DNA from: an uncultured Flavobacteriia bacterium
Lineage (GTDB): Bacteria > Bacteroidota > Bacteroidia > Flavobacteriales_D > Crocinitomicaceae
Reading direction: 5' to 3'
Length of the DNA stretch: 64,000 bases
Assembly (NCBI GenBank): GCA_937975705.1
Contig: CALJTX010000040.1
Span: forward strand, 95,927-159,926
The stretch's first letter is position 1. Every line of letters starts with the position of its first letter. The notes beneath the pieces were generated by a model, which ran no database searches, was not told where the DNA came from, and saw nothing but the letters and a program-made list of their open reading frames with translations. Position numbers and translations under genes: made by a program. Positions 35,800-44,384 of the stretch are shown piece after piece.

Positions 35800-37980
35800 T
35801 TATTTTTTAGGTTGTAGCGTGATGTCTACGCCCAAACGTTGAAGGTAGGCAATGACGGCAACGATTTCTTTTTGCTCGATATCCTTGACCAATCTTTTTT
35901 GATTCACACCTATCAATGCTTGTTTTGGCGTCGTTTTGATGATGTCCTCAGCGATCAAATGGGCCTGTGCTTTTAAATCCTTGAGCGCTTTTTGATCATA
36001 GCCTTTTGCGTAAGGCACTCCTAAGGTTTGCATTGCGCGGATTTTCTTTTCGGTCATAGACACATCTAAATTGTCTTCGCGCAGCCAAGTATAGGCAGGC
36101 ATGATAGACCCAGGTGAAACATCTTTTGGCGCCATAAGGTGTTGGTAATGCCAGAAGTTGGACTTGCGTATTTTGGTATTGCCACCCTCGCGCGCTAAAT
36201 CTGGCCCCGTGCGTTTAGAACCCCATTGGAAAGGATGATCGTAGATAAATTCTCCAGATTTTGAGTACTCGCCGTAGCGGGCAGTTTCAAAGCGCAGCGG
36301 ACGCACCAATTGAGAGTGACAGTTGTAACATCCTTCTCGAATATAGATATCGCGTCCTTCGAGCTCAAGCGGTGTATAAGGTTTCACGGCGGCAATCTTT
36401 GGAATATTCGAGTCGACAATCATTGTCGGGATGATCTCAACAATACCGCCTATCGCCACTACGAGTAGGCTCAATATCATGAACTGAACAGGTTTGCGCT
36501 CAATTACTTTATGCCAATATTCTCCTTTGCCGTGGTGTGCTTCTTCTTTTGTAACAACCGTTTGTGTTGGTTCATCGGCAAGTAAGGCACCTGATTTTGC
36601 TGTTTTAACTAAATTGTAGAACATTAAAATTGCACCTGATAAATAGAGCAGTCCACCCAAGGAACGCAAAAAGTAAAAAGGCTTGAGTTGGGTAACAGTT
36701 TTGAGGAAATCTGCGTTTTGAAGCGTGCCATCTGGATTAAAATCTTGCCACATGAGGCCTTGCATAAACCCAGCGATATACATGGGCACGGCGTAAAGTA
36801 AAATACCAAGTGTCGCAATCCAAAAATGTTGGTTTGCCATTTTTTTGGAGTATAATTCCGTGCGATACAATTTGGGAAACAACCAATACAGCATCCCGAA
36901 GGTCAACATGCCGTTCCAGCCAAGACCGCCGATATGAACGTGCGCAATGGTCCAGTCTGTGAAGTGAGAAATGACATTTACGCTTTTCAAAGAAAGCATA
37001 GGGCCTTCAAAGGTAGACATCCCGTAAGCAGTGAGGGCCACCACCATAAATTTAAGCAAGATGTCATCGCGTACTTTGTCCCAGGCGCCGCGCAAGGTCA
37101 GTAGACCATTGAGCATGCCTCCCCAAGATGGTGCAATGAGCATCACAGAAAATACAACCCCTAAACTTTGCGCCCAATCGGGTAAGGTAGAGTAGAGGAG
37201 GTGGTGCGGTCCAGCCCAAATGTATAAGAAAATGAGTGCCCAAAAGTGAATGATAGATAATCGGTAAGAATAAACAGGTCGGTTTGCAGCTTTAGGTACA
37301 AAATAATACATCAAGCCGAGATAAGGAGTGGTCAAGAAGAAAGCCACAGCATTGTGTCCATACCACCATTGTACGAGCGCATCTTGAACGCCAGCATACC
37401 AAGAATAACTTTTCAGGAAAGATACCGGTAATTCAAAGGAATTAAAGATGTGGAGCATCGCTACGGTTACAAACGTGGCGATATAAAACCAAATTGCAAC
37501 ATATAAGTGCTTCACGCGTCTGTTGAGAATGGTTGCAAACATATTCCAGCCCCAGACCACCCACATCAGTGCAATGGCAATATCGATAGGCCACTCGAGC
37601 TCGGCGTATTCTTTTGAGGTCGTGATGCCAAAAGGTAGCGTCAAGACTGCAGACAGAATGATGGCTTGCCAACCCCAGAAATGGATATAGCTCATTCGGT
37701 CACTCCACATTCTTGTTTTGAGCAAGCGCTGTAGCGAATAATAAACACCAGTAAATATGCCGTTGCCAACAAATGCAAAGATGACTGCGTTGGTGTGCAA
37801 AGGACGGATGCGGCCAAATGAAACCCATTTGAATCCGAGGTAGTCATTGAAAAAATCTGGAAAGGCTAATTGCAGGGCCGCAATGAGGCCAACGAGCATG
37901 CCCGTAACCCCCCAAATGACCGTAGCGTAAGCAAAATTGCGCACGATCTTGTTGTCATAATTAAACTTTACTACTTCCAT
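35800..37980 (-). CDS. ccoNO: Fused cbb3-type cytochrome c oxidase subunit I/II (CcoNO)
   Basis: The catalytic subunit of high-affinity cbb3 oxidase with CcoO fused to it. The first 470 residues are CcoN with about twelve helices and haem/copper ligands in WYGHNAVAFFLTTPYLG, GPHHLLYS and HVHIGGLGWNGM. The last 240 residues are CcoO with a membrane anchor (about 495-520) and haem c motif CYNCH (551-555), followed by SQLVRPLRFETARYGEYSKSGE. The whole is 726 residues. It overlaps the start of ccoS upstream by 20 bases. It supports respiration at low oxygen. Confidence 0.95.
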   Translation of the reverse strand: MEVVKFNYDNKIVRNFAYATVIWGVTGMLVGLIAALQLAFPDFFNDYLGFKWVSFGRIRPLHTNAVIFAFVGNGIFTGVYYSLQRLLKTRMWSDRMSYIHFWGWQAIILSAVLTLPFGITTSKEYAELEWPIDIAIALMWVVWGWNMFATILNRRVKHLYVAIWFYIATFVTVAMLHIFNSFELPVSFLKSYSWYAGVQDALVQWWYGHNAVAFFLTTPYLGLMYYFVPKAANRPVYSYRLSIIHFWALIFLYIWAGPHHLLYSTLPDWAQSLGVVFSVMLIAPSWGGMLNGLLTLRGAWDKVRDDILLKFMVVALTAYGMSTFEGPMLSLKSVNVISHFTDWTIAHVHIGGLGWNGMLTFGMLYWLFPKLYRTELYSKKMANQHFWIATLGILLYAVPMYIAGFMQGLMWQDFNPDGTLQNADFLKTVTQLKPFYFLRSLGGLLYLSGAILMFYNLVKTAKSGALLADEPTQTVVTKEEAHHGKGEYWHKVIERKPVQFMILSLLVVAIGGIVEIIPTMIVDSNIPKIAAVKPYTPLELEGRDIYIREGCYNCHSQLVRPLRFETARYGEYSKSGEFIYDHPFQWGSKRTGPDLAREGGNTKIRKSNFWHYQHLMAPKDVSPGSIMPAYTWLREDNLDVSMTEKKIRAMQTLGVPYAKGYDQKALKDLKAQAHLIAEDIIKTTPKQALIGVNQKRLVKDIEQKEIVAVIAYLQRLGVDITLQPKK

Positions 37981-38140
37981 TGTTCACTTCTTTTGTAATT
38001 GGTTCATCTTCAAAAAGGATCCTTACCGAAGGCCCGTAGTCATCGTCGAATTGTCCGTTTTTAGTGGCCCAAAAAAAGAAGCCTAAAAAAAACGCAGCAA
38101 TGCAAAGACTGACAATAAGCATAAGGTAGATGATTCCCAT
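37961..38140 (-). CDS. ccoS: cbb3 oxidase assembly protein CcoS
   Basis: A short gene of 59 residues, starting MGIIYLMLIVSLCIAAFFLG. It has one membrane helix (about 2-24) and then the family's FWATKNGQFDDDYGPSVRILFEDE (about 24-47), matching CcoS/FixS, which is required for cofactor insertion into cbb3 oxidase. It is the first gene of the oxidase operon. Its last 20 bases overlap ccoNO in another frame. A near-consensus -7 box lies four bases before its ATG and an Fnr-like palindrome about 64 bases before it. Confidence 0.88.
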   Translation of the reverse strand: MGIIYLMLIVSLCIAAFFLGFFFWATKNGQFDDDYGPSVRILFEDEPITKEVNNGSSKV

Positions 38141-38144
38141 GTTG

Positions 38145-38152
38145 CAAATTTC
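38145..38152 (-). promoter_or_regulatory. Possible -7 box for the ccoS operon
   Basis: The minus strand reads GAAATTTG, one mismatch from TAnnTTTG, four bases before the ccoS ATG. The hemN promoter has the same GAAATTTG at the same distance. Confidence 0.4.
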
Positions 38153-38197
38153 GCAACTGTGAAGACCAATAAGTATGACACGGGTTTTTGAAAAAAA

Positions 38198-38211
38198 CTG
38201 ATTAATATCAG
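38198..38211. promoter_or_regulatory. Fnr/Crp-like palindrome upstream of the cbb3 oxidase operon
   Basis: CTGATTAATATCAG is a perfect palindrome with the core TGA-N6-TCA and 8 of 10 matches to the Fnr consensus TTGATnnnnATCAA. It overlaps the ccoI stop and is centred about 64 bases before the ccoS ATG. The neighbouring Crp/Fnr gene is the obvious candidate regulator. Confidence 0.6.
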
Positions 38212-40568
38212 CTTTTGAAAGTGCGCCTGTATTTGGTTTGGATCAGCAGCGTACTCAATAGGACAATCGTTATAGAACTAATCGGCATAAGGATAGCCGC
38301 AATAAGTGGCGTAAGCTGTCCTGAAATGGCAATGCTGAGTCCGAAAATATTATAGCTCAATGAAAAAGCCAGGCATATTTGCAATACGCGTTTGGCATAA
38401 CGACCGATGTCCATGAATTGCAGCAAATTGCCCAGGAATTTGCCCTCTAAAATGCCGTCAGAGCTTGGCGTGAAGCGAAACATATCTTCTGAAAGCGCAA
38501 TGCCAATTTCAGCCTTGCCAAGGGCCCCTACATCGTTGAGGCCATCGCCAACATAGAGCACTTGCTTACCTGTCTTTTGAAGTTGCTCAATTTGATCTGC
38601 TTTTTGCTGCGGGCTCAGTTCAAAATACAGCTGGTCTTTTAAAAAACCGAGTTGAAGCAAGGCTGCTTGATCCTGGTTGTGATCGCCGGAGAGCACATAA
38701 CAGTTGCTGGCACCATAGCCTTTTAATATCCTTTCAATTTCTGTTGAGCGCCAACTACTGGCAAATACCAAATGCGCACTTTTGTTTTGCGTTTTTAAAA
38801 AGAGTTCACTGCCCTTGGCTAAATGGCCTTCACCAATAAATGCTGCAGATCCGAGCAAGTATGTTTCACCTGCAAATTGTGCCCGCATGCCTTGCCCCTT
38901 GATTTCTTCGAGCGATACCAAATCAAGTACAGGTGTTGTTTGATTGGCTTGCGCCAGCGCTTTGGAGAGGGGGTGGGTGGATTGCCGCGCCATATTGACA
39001 AAAACAGCAAATTCTAGATCTGTCAGGTTAAAGTGCGCAACTGTAATTTGGTAACTTGTAGGATCCGTGAGCGTACCTGTTTTGTCTAAAACAAGGGTGT
39101 CTATCGACGTGAGGGCTTCCACAACACTTGTGTTTTTGAGGTAGAGCCCAGCTTTTCCTAGAACACGCATGGCATTACCTAAGGTAAAGGGCGCAGAAAG
39201 CGCTAAAGCACAGGGGCAAGCCACAATTAAAATGGCCACAACCACCCTAAATATTGAGCTGGGGTCTATGAAATACCATGCGATGCCGCTGCCGCTTGCA
39301 ATCAGCAATAAAATAAGCAAAAAGTAGCGAGAGAGGCGGTCTTGGTACCGGATGAGTTGGTTTTTGGGTGTTTTGTCTTTGGTTTCATTCCAAAGCTGGG
39401 TCAGGTGGCTGCGGTTGGTTGTTGCCTTGACCTGCAGGCGACAGGCCAAGCCTTGAACTTGTCCGCCGGCATAAACCAATGCACCTTTTTTGAGTAAAAC
39501 AGGCAAGGCTTCTCCGGTGACAAAACTGTAATCTATAAAAGTTTCTTCACTGAGTAGCTCGCTGTCGCAGGGGATGATTTCTTCATTTCTCACTTCAAGC
39601 ACATCGCCAATTTGAAGTTGCTCAACCGGAATAATTTCTTTTGATAAGTCTGCGCGAAGCCGTTGAATTGCCACTGGAAAAAAACTACTGAAATCACGGT
39701 CAAAAGACAAAGATGCATAAGTGAGGTTTTGAAACCACTTGCCAATCAGTAAAAAGAAGATGAAGCCTGCAAAGCTGTCCATGTAGCCAGCCCCTTTCCA
39801 ACTGAAAATTTGCAAGACACTTTGCGTATAAAGCGCAATAATACCAAGTGTAATGGGCACGTCCAAGTTGATGCTTTTGCTGCGCAGTGCTTTAAAGGCA
39901 GACACGAAATAGGAGCGTGCAGAAAAAAGCAAGACTGGTAAGCTTACAATGAAACTTAAAATTGCGGTAAAGTTCCTGAATTCGGCGTTGTCTGCACCCA
40001 AACCAAAATAATCAGGTGTGCTCCAGAGCATAATAGAACCAAATGCAAAGCCTGCCGTTCCCAATTGAAAGAGAAAGGTTCGGTCTTGTTTGACTTTACC
40101 CATTTGGTTTTTACTGAAATCTGGCGGATACCCGATGTAATTGAGCAAAAGCGCTAATTCAGAAAGCGCATATCCTGGGCTAAATACAATGGCAGCTTCT
40201 TTGCGTGCAAAATGTACTTGCACACGCAAGACTTTAGCTTCCAATTTGTGCAGGTTTTCGAGTAGGTAAATACAAGATGAGCAGTGGATGGCAGGCAAAG
40301 AGAGATGAACGCGCACTTGCTGTTCATTTTCAAAAGTGATATAGCGCTTTCTTAGCTCAGGGAGGTCCAAAAAGGCATATTGATCAGGGCGCTCTTTTGC
40401 CGGTTTGCTGCCGGCCATGGGTTCATACTTGTAAAAAGCGTCCATCTGATTTTGCTCGAGCAATTGGTACACGTTTGCGCAGCCCTGGCAGCAAAAAACA
40501 TGGCTATCGGCCTTTACTGGCCTGAACGGGAGTGCATCCCCACAATGGTAACAGGCGGCAGTACTCAA
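38208..40568 (-). CDS. ccoI: Copper-transporting P-type ATPase CcoI/FixI
   Basis: A 786-residue heavy-metal ATPase that exports copper for cbb3 oxidase assembly. The N-terminus carries a zinc-ribbon-like CYHCGDALP and CCQGC pair, then an HMA domain with HCSSC. Downstream are the CPCALALSAP ion motif (about 455-464), DKTGTLT with the phosphorylated Asp, and GDGLNDVGAL. Eight membrane helices are expected. It overlaps hemN by four bases (ATGA) and ends next to the promoter region of ccoS, so hemN-ccoI and ccoS-safE read in the same direction as two units. Confidence 0.93.
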   Translation of the reverse strand: MSTAACYHCGDALPFRPVKADSHVFCCQGCANVYQLLEQNQMDAFYKYEPMAGSKPAKERPDQYAFLDLPELRKRYITFENEQQVRVHLSLPAIHCSSCIYLLENLHKLEAKVLRVQVHFARKEAAIVFSPGYALSELALLLNYIGYPPDFSKNQMGKVKQDRTFLFQLGTAGFAFGSIMLWSTPDYFGLGADNAEFRNFTAILSFIVSLPVLLFSARSYFVSAFKALRSKSINLDVPITLGIIALYTQSVLQIFSWKGAGYMDSFAGFIFFLLIGKWFQNLTYASLSFDRDFSSFFPVAIQRLRADLSKEIIPVEQLQIGDVLEVRNEEIIPCDSELLSEETFIDYSFVTGEALPVLLKKGALVYAGGQVQGLACRLQVKATTNRSHLTQLWNETKDKTPKNQLIRYQDRLSRYFLLILLLIASGSGIAWYFIDPSSIFRVVVAILIVACPCALALSAPFTLGNAMRVLGKAGLYLKNTSVVEALTSIDTLVLDKTGTLTDPTSYQITVAHFNLTDLEFAVFVNMARQSTHPLSKALAQANQTTPVLDLVSLEEIKGQGMRAQFAGETYLLGSAAFIGEGHLAKGSELFLKTQNKSAHLVFASSWRSTEIERILKGYGASNCYVLSGDHNQDQAALLQLGFLKDQLYFELSPQQKADQIEQLQKTGKQVLYVGDGLNDVGALGKAEIGIALSEDMFRFTPSSDGILEGKFLGNLLQFMDIGRYAKRVLQICLAFSLSYNIFGLSIAISGQLTPLIAAILMPISSITIVLLSTLLIQTKYRRTFKS

Positions 40569-41923
40569 ATGGTTGCGGAAAAAAGTGGTTTGTCGGGGGT
40601 GTGGCGCTGTAGGTCGAGGTCAAAAGCCATGCACACATTGCGCACAAAGGCGTATCCCTTGGGTAAGATGCTCAATTGCTTAGAATCGATGGCAATGAGT
40701 TCGTCTTGAAGCAGGCTATCAAGTTTAGAAATGATCTGGGTATAAAACCCATTTGCCTGCAGCGCAGGGTGCCATTCGGTGGCAAAATGACACATGAGGT
40801 CTAAAATATGGCGCCTAATGATCAGTTCCTCTTCATTGAGAAAATGTCCTTTGAAAACAGCAAGTTCTCCTTTGTCAATTTGTAGTTGGTATCCTTCTAC
40901 GCTTTTGTCATTTTGAGCAAAGGCCGTCCAGCAGTCTGAAATGGCAGACATGCCCAAGCCCAGCAAGAGATCAGTTTGTCTGTGTGTATACCCCATGAAA
41001 TTGCGGTGCAAGGACTTGTTTTCAAAAGCAAGCGCCAATGCATCTGTGGGCAGCGCAAAATGATCCATGCCAATGGCTAGGTAACCCGCGGCAAGCAATT
41101 TTTCATAAGCCATTTCGTAAAGGGCACGTTTTTGCGCATCTTGAGGTAGGTTTGCTTCGTCGTAGCCCCTTTGCCCCGTGCCTTTGACCCAAGGAACATG
41201 CGCGTACCCATACAGCGCAATGCGCTCAGGCAAGAGCGCAATCGTTTTTTCAATGGTATCTGTAAAACCCTTCATATTTTGAAAGGGCAGTCCGTAAACT
41301 AAATCGTGATTGACACTATAGCCCAGGTCTTTGGCTTGTTGGTGGGTGCGTTGCACCAAATCAAAACTTTGCACCCGATGAATTGCTTTTTGCACTTGAG
41401 GGTCGTAGTCTTGAATGCCGAAAGACACCCGGCGGTAACCTGCCTCATACAAGGCTTGTAGGTGTTCAGTTGAGGTAGCGCCCGGATGCGCTTCAAAACT
41501 TAAATCACAAGTAGTTGGATCTAATTGTTGTCGATTGAAGAGCGCTTTGGTGAGCCGAACCAATTCGTGAGGAGCAAAAAAAGTCGGGGTGCCTCCACCT
41601 AAATGCAATTCTTTAATGTGCGTTTGCTCAGATAGGTAAGGTTGGTATAAGTCCCATTCTTTGAGTACCGAATCGATATATGGGGTTTCTACCTGATGGT
41701 TTTTGGTAATGCGCTTGTGGCAGCCACAAAAGGTGCAGAGCGACTCGCAAAATGGGAGGTGGATATAAAGGCCAATTGAAGCTGGTGCTTTCTGCTGTTG
41801 GGCAAATTGTTGCAACCAATTTGCTGCAGAAAGGTCTTGTGTTTTCCAAAATGGAACGGTCGGGTAGGAGGTATATCTTGGGCCCGGCACATTGTACTTT
41901 TGTAGCAACTCCTTGTTCGTCAT
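40565..41923 (-). CDS. hemN: Oxygen-independent coproporphyrinogen III oxidase
   Basis: Radical SAM enzyme that makes protoporphyrinogen IX without oxygen. The 452-residue protein has YIHLPFCESLCTFCGCH, with cluster cysteines C59, C63 and C66 and the extra C68 typical of HemN, the LHLGGGTPTF motif, YGLPFQ and a C-terminal HemN domain. It is first in a two-gene unit with ccoI. The upstream region holds an Fnr-like palindrome centred 41.5 bases before the start codon, which fits regulation by the divergently encoded Crp/Fnr protein. Making haem under low oxygen suits an oxidase-rich neighbourhood. Confidence 0.94.
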   Translation of the reverse strand: MTNKELLQKYNVPGPRYTSYPTVPFWKTQDLSAANWLQQFAQQQKAPASIGLYIHLPFCESLCTFCGCHKRITKNHQVETPYIDSVLKEWDLYQPYLSEQTHIKELHLGGGTPTFFAPHELVRLTKALFNRQQLDPTTCDLSFEAHPGATSTEHLQALYEAGYRRVSFGIQDYDPQVQKAIHRVQSFDLVQRTHQQAKDLGYSVNHDLVYGLPFQNMKGFTDTIEKTIALLPERIALYGYAHVPWVKGTGQRGYDEANLPQDAQKRALYEMAYEKLLAAGYLAIGMDHFALPTDALALAFENKSLHRNFMGYTHRQTDLLLGLGMSAISDCWTAFAQNDKSVEGYQLQIDKGELAVFKGHFLNEEELIIRRHILDLMCHFATEWHPALQANGFYTQIISKLDSLLQDELIAIDSKQLSILPKGYAFVRNVCMAFDLDLQRHTPDKPLFSATI

Positions 41924-41927
41924 GCTG

Positions 41928-41935
41928 CAAATTTC
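41928..41935 (-). promoter_or_regulatory. Possible -7 box for hemN
   Basis: The minus strand reads GAAATTTG, one mismatch from TAnnTTTG, four bases before the hemN ATG, identical in sequence and spacing to the ccoS box. Confidence 0.4.
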
Positions 41936-41958
41936 AGTGCTTTTTTGAGTTGAAAAAA

Positions 41959-41971
41959 TGACGTTTATCAG
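41959..41971. promoter_or_regulatory. Fnr/Crp-like half-palindromic site between hemN and the crp/fnr gene
   Basis: TGACGTTTATCA has the TGA-N6-TCA core shared with the site at 38198. Its centre is 41.5 bases before the hemN ATG, and about 42-45 bases before the start inferred from the box at 41997-42004 for the divergent regulator gene, so it could activate both. Confidence 0.5.
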
Positions 41972-41996
41972 CTTTCTGAAATTCCTTTATTCTTCG

Positions 41997-42004
41997 TACA
42001 TTTG
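41997..42004 (+). promoter_or_regulatory. -7 promoter box for the Crp/Fnr regulator gene
   Basis: TACATTTG matches TAnnTTTG exactly, 17 bases before the ATG. Confidence 0.5.
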
Positions 42005-42021
42005 ATAAGCAAAACGACCAC

Positions 42022-42711
42022 ATGCTCGATAAATCGCACAAACATGTCACCTGCCAAACCTGTACAGGTCGCCAAAATTCTTTACTGAATCATTTTTGTT
42101 CAGATGAGCTCGATCACCTCAATTCTCATCGCGCCTGTAACTACTATAAAAAACACCAAGCTGTTTTTTTAGAGGGTTCTTTTCCGCGCGGCGTTTATTG
42201 CATCAATCAAGGTATGGTCAAGATTTTCAAGCGTGGCGACGAAGGTAAAGAACAAATTATACACATTGCTAAGGCTGGTGAAATGGTGGGTTTCAGGGCC
42301 ATGTTTACCGAAGAACCCTACAAGGTGGGCGCAGAGGTCTTAGAAGAATCAAATATTTGCTTTATCAGCAGAGAAGATTTCCTCAACCTCATGGACACCA
42401 ATCCTGTTTTGCGCAACGGCATCATCAAAGAGCTTTCCAAAGAACTCGCAGACCGCGCCGATTTCATTACCAATATGGCCCAAAAATCTGTCAGAGAGCG
42501 CTTGGCTTTCACCATGCTGATTTTAATGGATGTCTTCGATAGCGAACCTATCAACTTGAGCCGTGAAGACCTCGCTAATTTTGTTGGAACTGCCACCGAA
42601 ACACTCATCCGTTTGCTCAAAGATTTTAAAGAGGAAGGAATTATCGAGGTGCAAACCCGCAAAATTTTCGTTTTAGACCGCCAGCGCTTGCTTCAAATTG
42701 CAGGCAAATAA
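42022..42711 (+). CDS. Crp/Fnr family transcriptional regulator, Fnr-like
   Basis: A 229-residue regulator with a cyclic-nucleotide-fold sensor domain (about 40-150) and a winged helix-turn-helix (about 170-225). The N-terminal CQTC (C11, C14) plus C26, C39, C60 and C113 place cysteines in the region where Fnr holds an iron-sulfur cluster; the exact E. coli Fnr spacing is not met. The recognition helix GTATETLIRLLKDF keeps Glu and Arg at the positions that read the TGA half-site. It is divergent from hemN-ccoI and close to the cbb3 operon, so it likely controls microaerobic respiration and haem genes, and perhaps itself. Confidence 0.85.
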   Translation: MLDKSHKHVTCQTCTGRQNSLLNHFCSDELDHLNSHRACNYYKKHQAVFLEGSFPRGVYCINQGMVKIFKRGDEGKEQIIHIAKAGEMVGFRAMFTEEPYKVGAEVLEESNICFISREDFLNLMDTNPVLRNGIIKELSKELADRADFITNMAQKSVRERLAFTMLILMDVFDSEPINLSREDLANFVGTATETLIRLLKDFKEEGIIEVQTRKIFVLDRQRLLQIAGK

Positions 42712-43269
42712 TTAGCCAAGCACCAAGTTGGCAAAATTGGCCAGCAAGACGTGTCCAGAATTACCAGACACCTCCGGATGAAACTGCACGCCATAAATAG
42801 ACTTTTCGCGGTGTTTCATGGCTTCATTGATACACGCATCAGAGCAAGCAAGCAAATCAAAACCGTGCGGCACCGAAATATGTTCGCAGTGGTCTTCTTG
42901 CATCTCAAATATATCTGGTAGTCTCTCAAACAAGATGTCATCTTTGACTACTTCGATTTCTTGAAAATTGCGGTCTTCGCGCATTTTTGAAACGCGTGCA
43001 CCGTGCAACAAGCCAATGATCTGATGCCCAAAGCAAATTCCTAATAGGGGCTTGTTATAGTTGTTGATCCACGAAAGGTGCTGTAAATAAGGAGTTGGGT
43101 CAATTTCTGTCAGTAAAATGGGTGCGCCAGACAGCACTATACCTTCAAATGCATCAAGTTGAGCTGGCTTGAAATCCATCAGGCCTATAACTTGCACATC
43201 GCTATATTCTTCGAGGTGTTCGGCTATTTGGGGCGTCTTGGTACTACCGCAGTCAATGAGGGCAATCAT
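42712..43269 (-). CDS. Class I glutamine amidotransferase-like protein (GMP synthase-type)
   Basis: A 185-residue GATase domain protein with the nucleophile C79 in LLGICFGHQIIG and the H164/E166 pair in VQFHPEVSGNSG. The HPE and the overall length suit a stand-alone GMP synthase-like GATase, but no synthetase partner is next to it, so the nitrogen acceptor is unknown; it might act in a general amidotransferase or protease-like role. Last gene of the mutL-led unit. Its stop abuts the crp/fnr stop with no gap. Confidence 0.78.
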   Translation of the reverse strand: MIALIDCGSTKTPQIAEHLEEYSDVQVIGLMDFKPAQLDAFEGIVLSGAPILLTEIDPTPYLQHLSWINNYNKPLLGICFGHQIIGLLHGARVSKMREDRNFQEIEVVKDDILFERLPDIFEMQEDHCEHISVPHGFDLLACSDACINEAMKHREKSIYGVQFHPEVSGNSGHVLLANFANLVLG

Positions 43270-44384
43270 GGTTGGTTTTTGTGAAATACACAGCTGATGG
43301 CGCGGTGGTCGCTGCGGGTGTGTTTTTGAATCTGAAATTGCGAGACGCTCAGCAATGGGCTGTAAAAAAGGTAGTCTATGCGGCCGGCGGGTAGTCTGCC
43401 CACATAGGTTGTTCCTAAACCTTTGCCACTCGATCTAAAGGCATCGAGTAGCGCCAATTGAAATTGATTGTAGGTATAAGACATCGGGGTGTCGTTGAAA
43501 TCGCCGCAAACAATAACGGGGTAGGGCGAGGTTTTGAGGTGTTCTACGACTCTTCTGGCTTGGTCTGCGCGTTTTTCGAAGGCGCTGCGCAATTTACGAT
43601 ACACCGCAATGGCGCCTTTTTTACTGCCGTAAGTCTTGACTTCCTCTCCTTCGATATGTGGGTCGGTATGCAGGCGAATGGATTGCAAATGCACGTTGTA
43701 AACCCTGAAGGTATCTTGCCCCTTGACGATATCCGCAAATATACAATAGTTGAAATCCTGCACCCCTTGGGTCTCAAACATGACATCTCCTCGGGCAATC
43801 ATTGGGTATTTTGAAAACATGGCAATGCCGTAGTTTTCTCGGGTGCGTCTTTTGTGCGCACTGCGCTCGTGGTAATCTCGGGTTTTCATGAGCAAGTTGA
43901 GTGAGTCCATGACCTCAAAATCAGTGGGTTTATCTTGCCGATAAAATTCTTGAAGACAGAGCACATCAGGCGCTTGTCTGCGGATAAAATCAAAAATTTG
44001 ATTTCGAGAGTCAAGTGCTTCGCTGAAAGAAGGGTTGAATAAATCAAAAAGACGCACATTATAGCTCAATACCTTTAAACCGTTATTTTGGGTAGTTTCC
44101 GAACTACTTTCCATCAAGGAGAAATTTCGAAAATGAAGCTTACCACCGATGAGTAGAGCCACCAAACAGTAAATAGCCCATTTCGACCGAAAAATAATCC
44201 ATACCACGAGCCAGACAAGTGTCAGGGCTAGAAAAATTGGATAGCTCAGTCCAAAAAAGGGCAAAGAAGGGATCGTTGACGGATGGATAAAAGGCGCCAA
44301 ATAACTGAACAATAGGCCGATGAGGCTTAGCGCAGTAGCCAATTTGAAGGGGCTCGAGAATAGCTTGGAACGCTTTTTAGACAT
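43266..44384 (-). CDS. Endonuclease/exonuclease/phosphatase family protein, membrane-anchored
   Basis: A 372-residue protein with three N-terminal membrane helices (about 12-30, 38-60 and 65-80) and then an EEP catalytic domain: VLSYNVRLFDLF, DVLCLQEFYR with the metal-binding Glu, VCGDFNDTP and the C-terminal SDHRAISC. Members cleave phosphodiester bonds in nucleic acids or lipids. The anchor puts the catalytic domain on one side of the inner membrane, and the substrate cannot be told from this. It overlaps the second rhomboid gene by eight bases. Confidence 0.85.
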   Translation of the reverse strand: MSKKRSKLFSSPFKLATALSLIGLLFSYLAPFIHPSTIPSLPFFGLSYPIFLALTLVWLVVWIIFRSKWAIYCLVALLIGGKLHFRNFSLMESSSETTQNNGLKVLSYNVRLFDLFNPSFSEALDSRNQIFDFIRRQAPDVLCLQEFYRQDKPTDFEVMDSLNLLMKTRDYHERSAHKRRTRENYGIAMFSKYPMIARGDVMFETQGVQDFNYCIFADIVKGQDTFRVYNVHLQSIRLHTDPHIEGEEVKTYGSKKGAIAVYRKLRSAFEKRADQARRVVEHLKTSPYPVIVCGDFNDTPMSYTYNQFQLALLDAFRSSGKGLGTTYVGRLPAGRIDYLFYSPLLSVSQFQIQKHTRSDHRAISCVFHKNQP

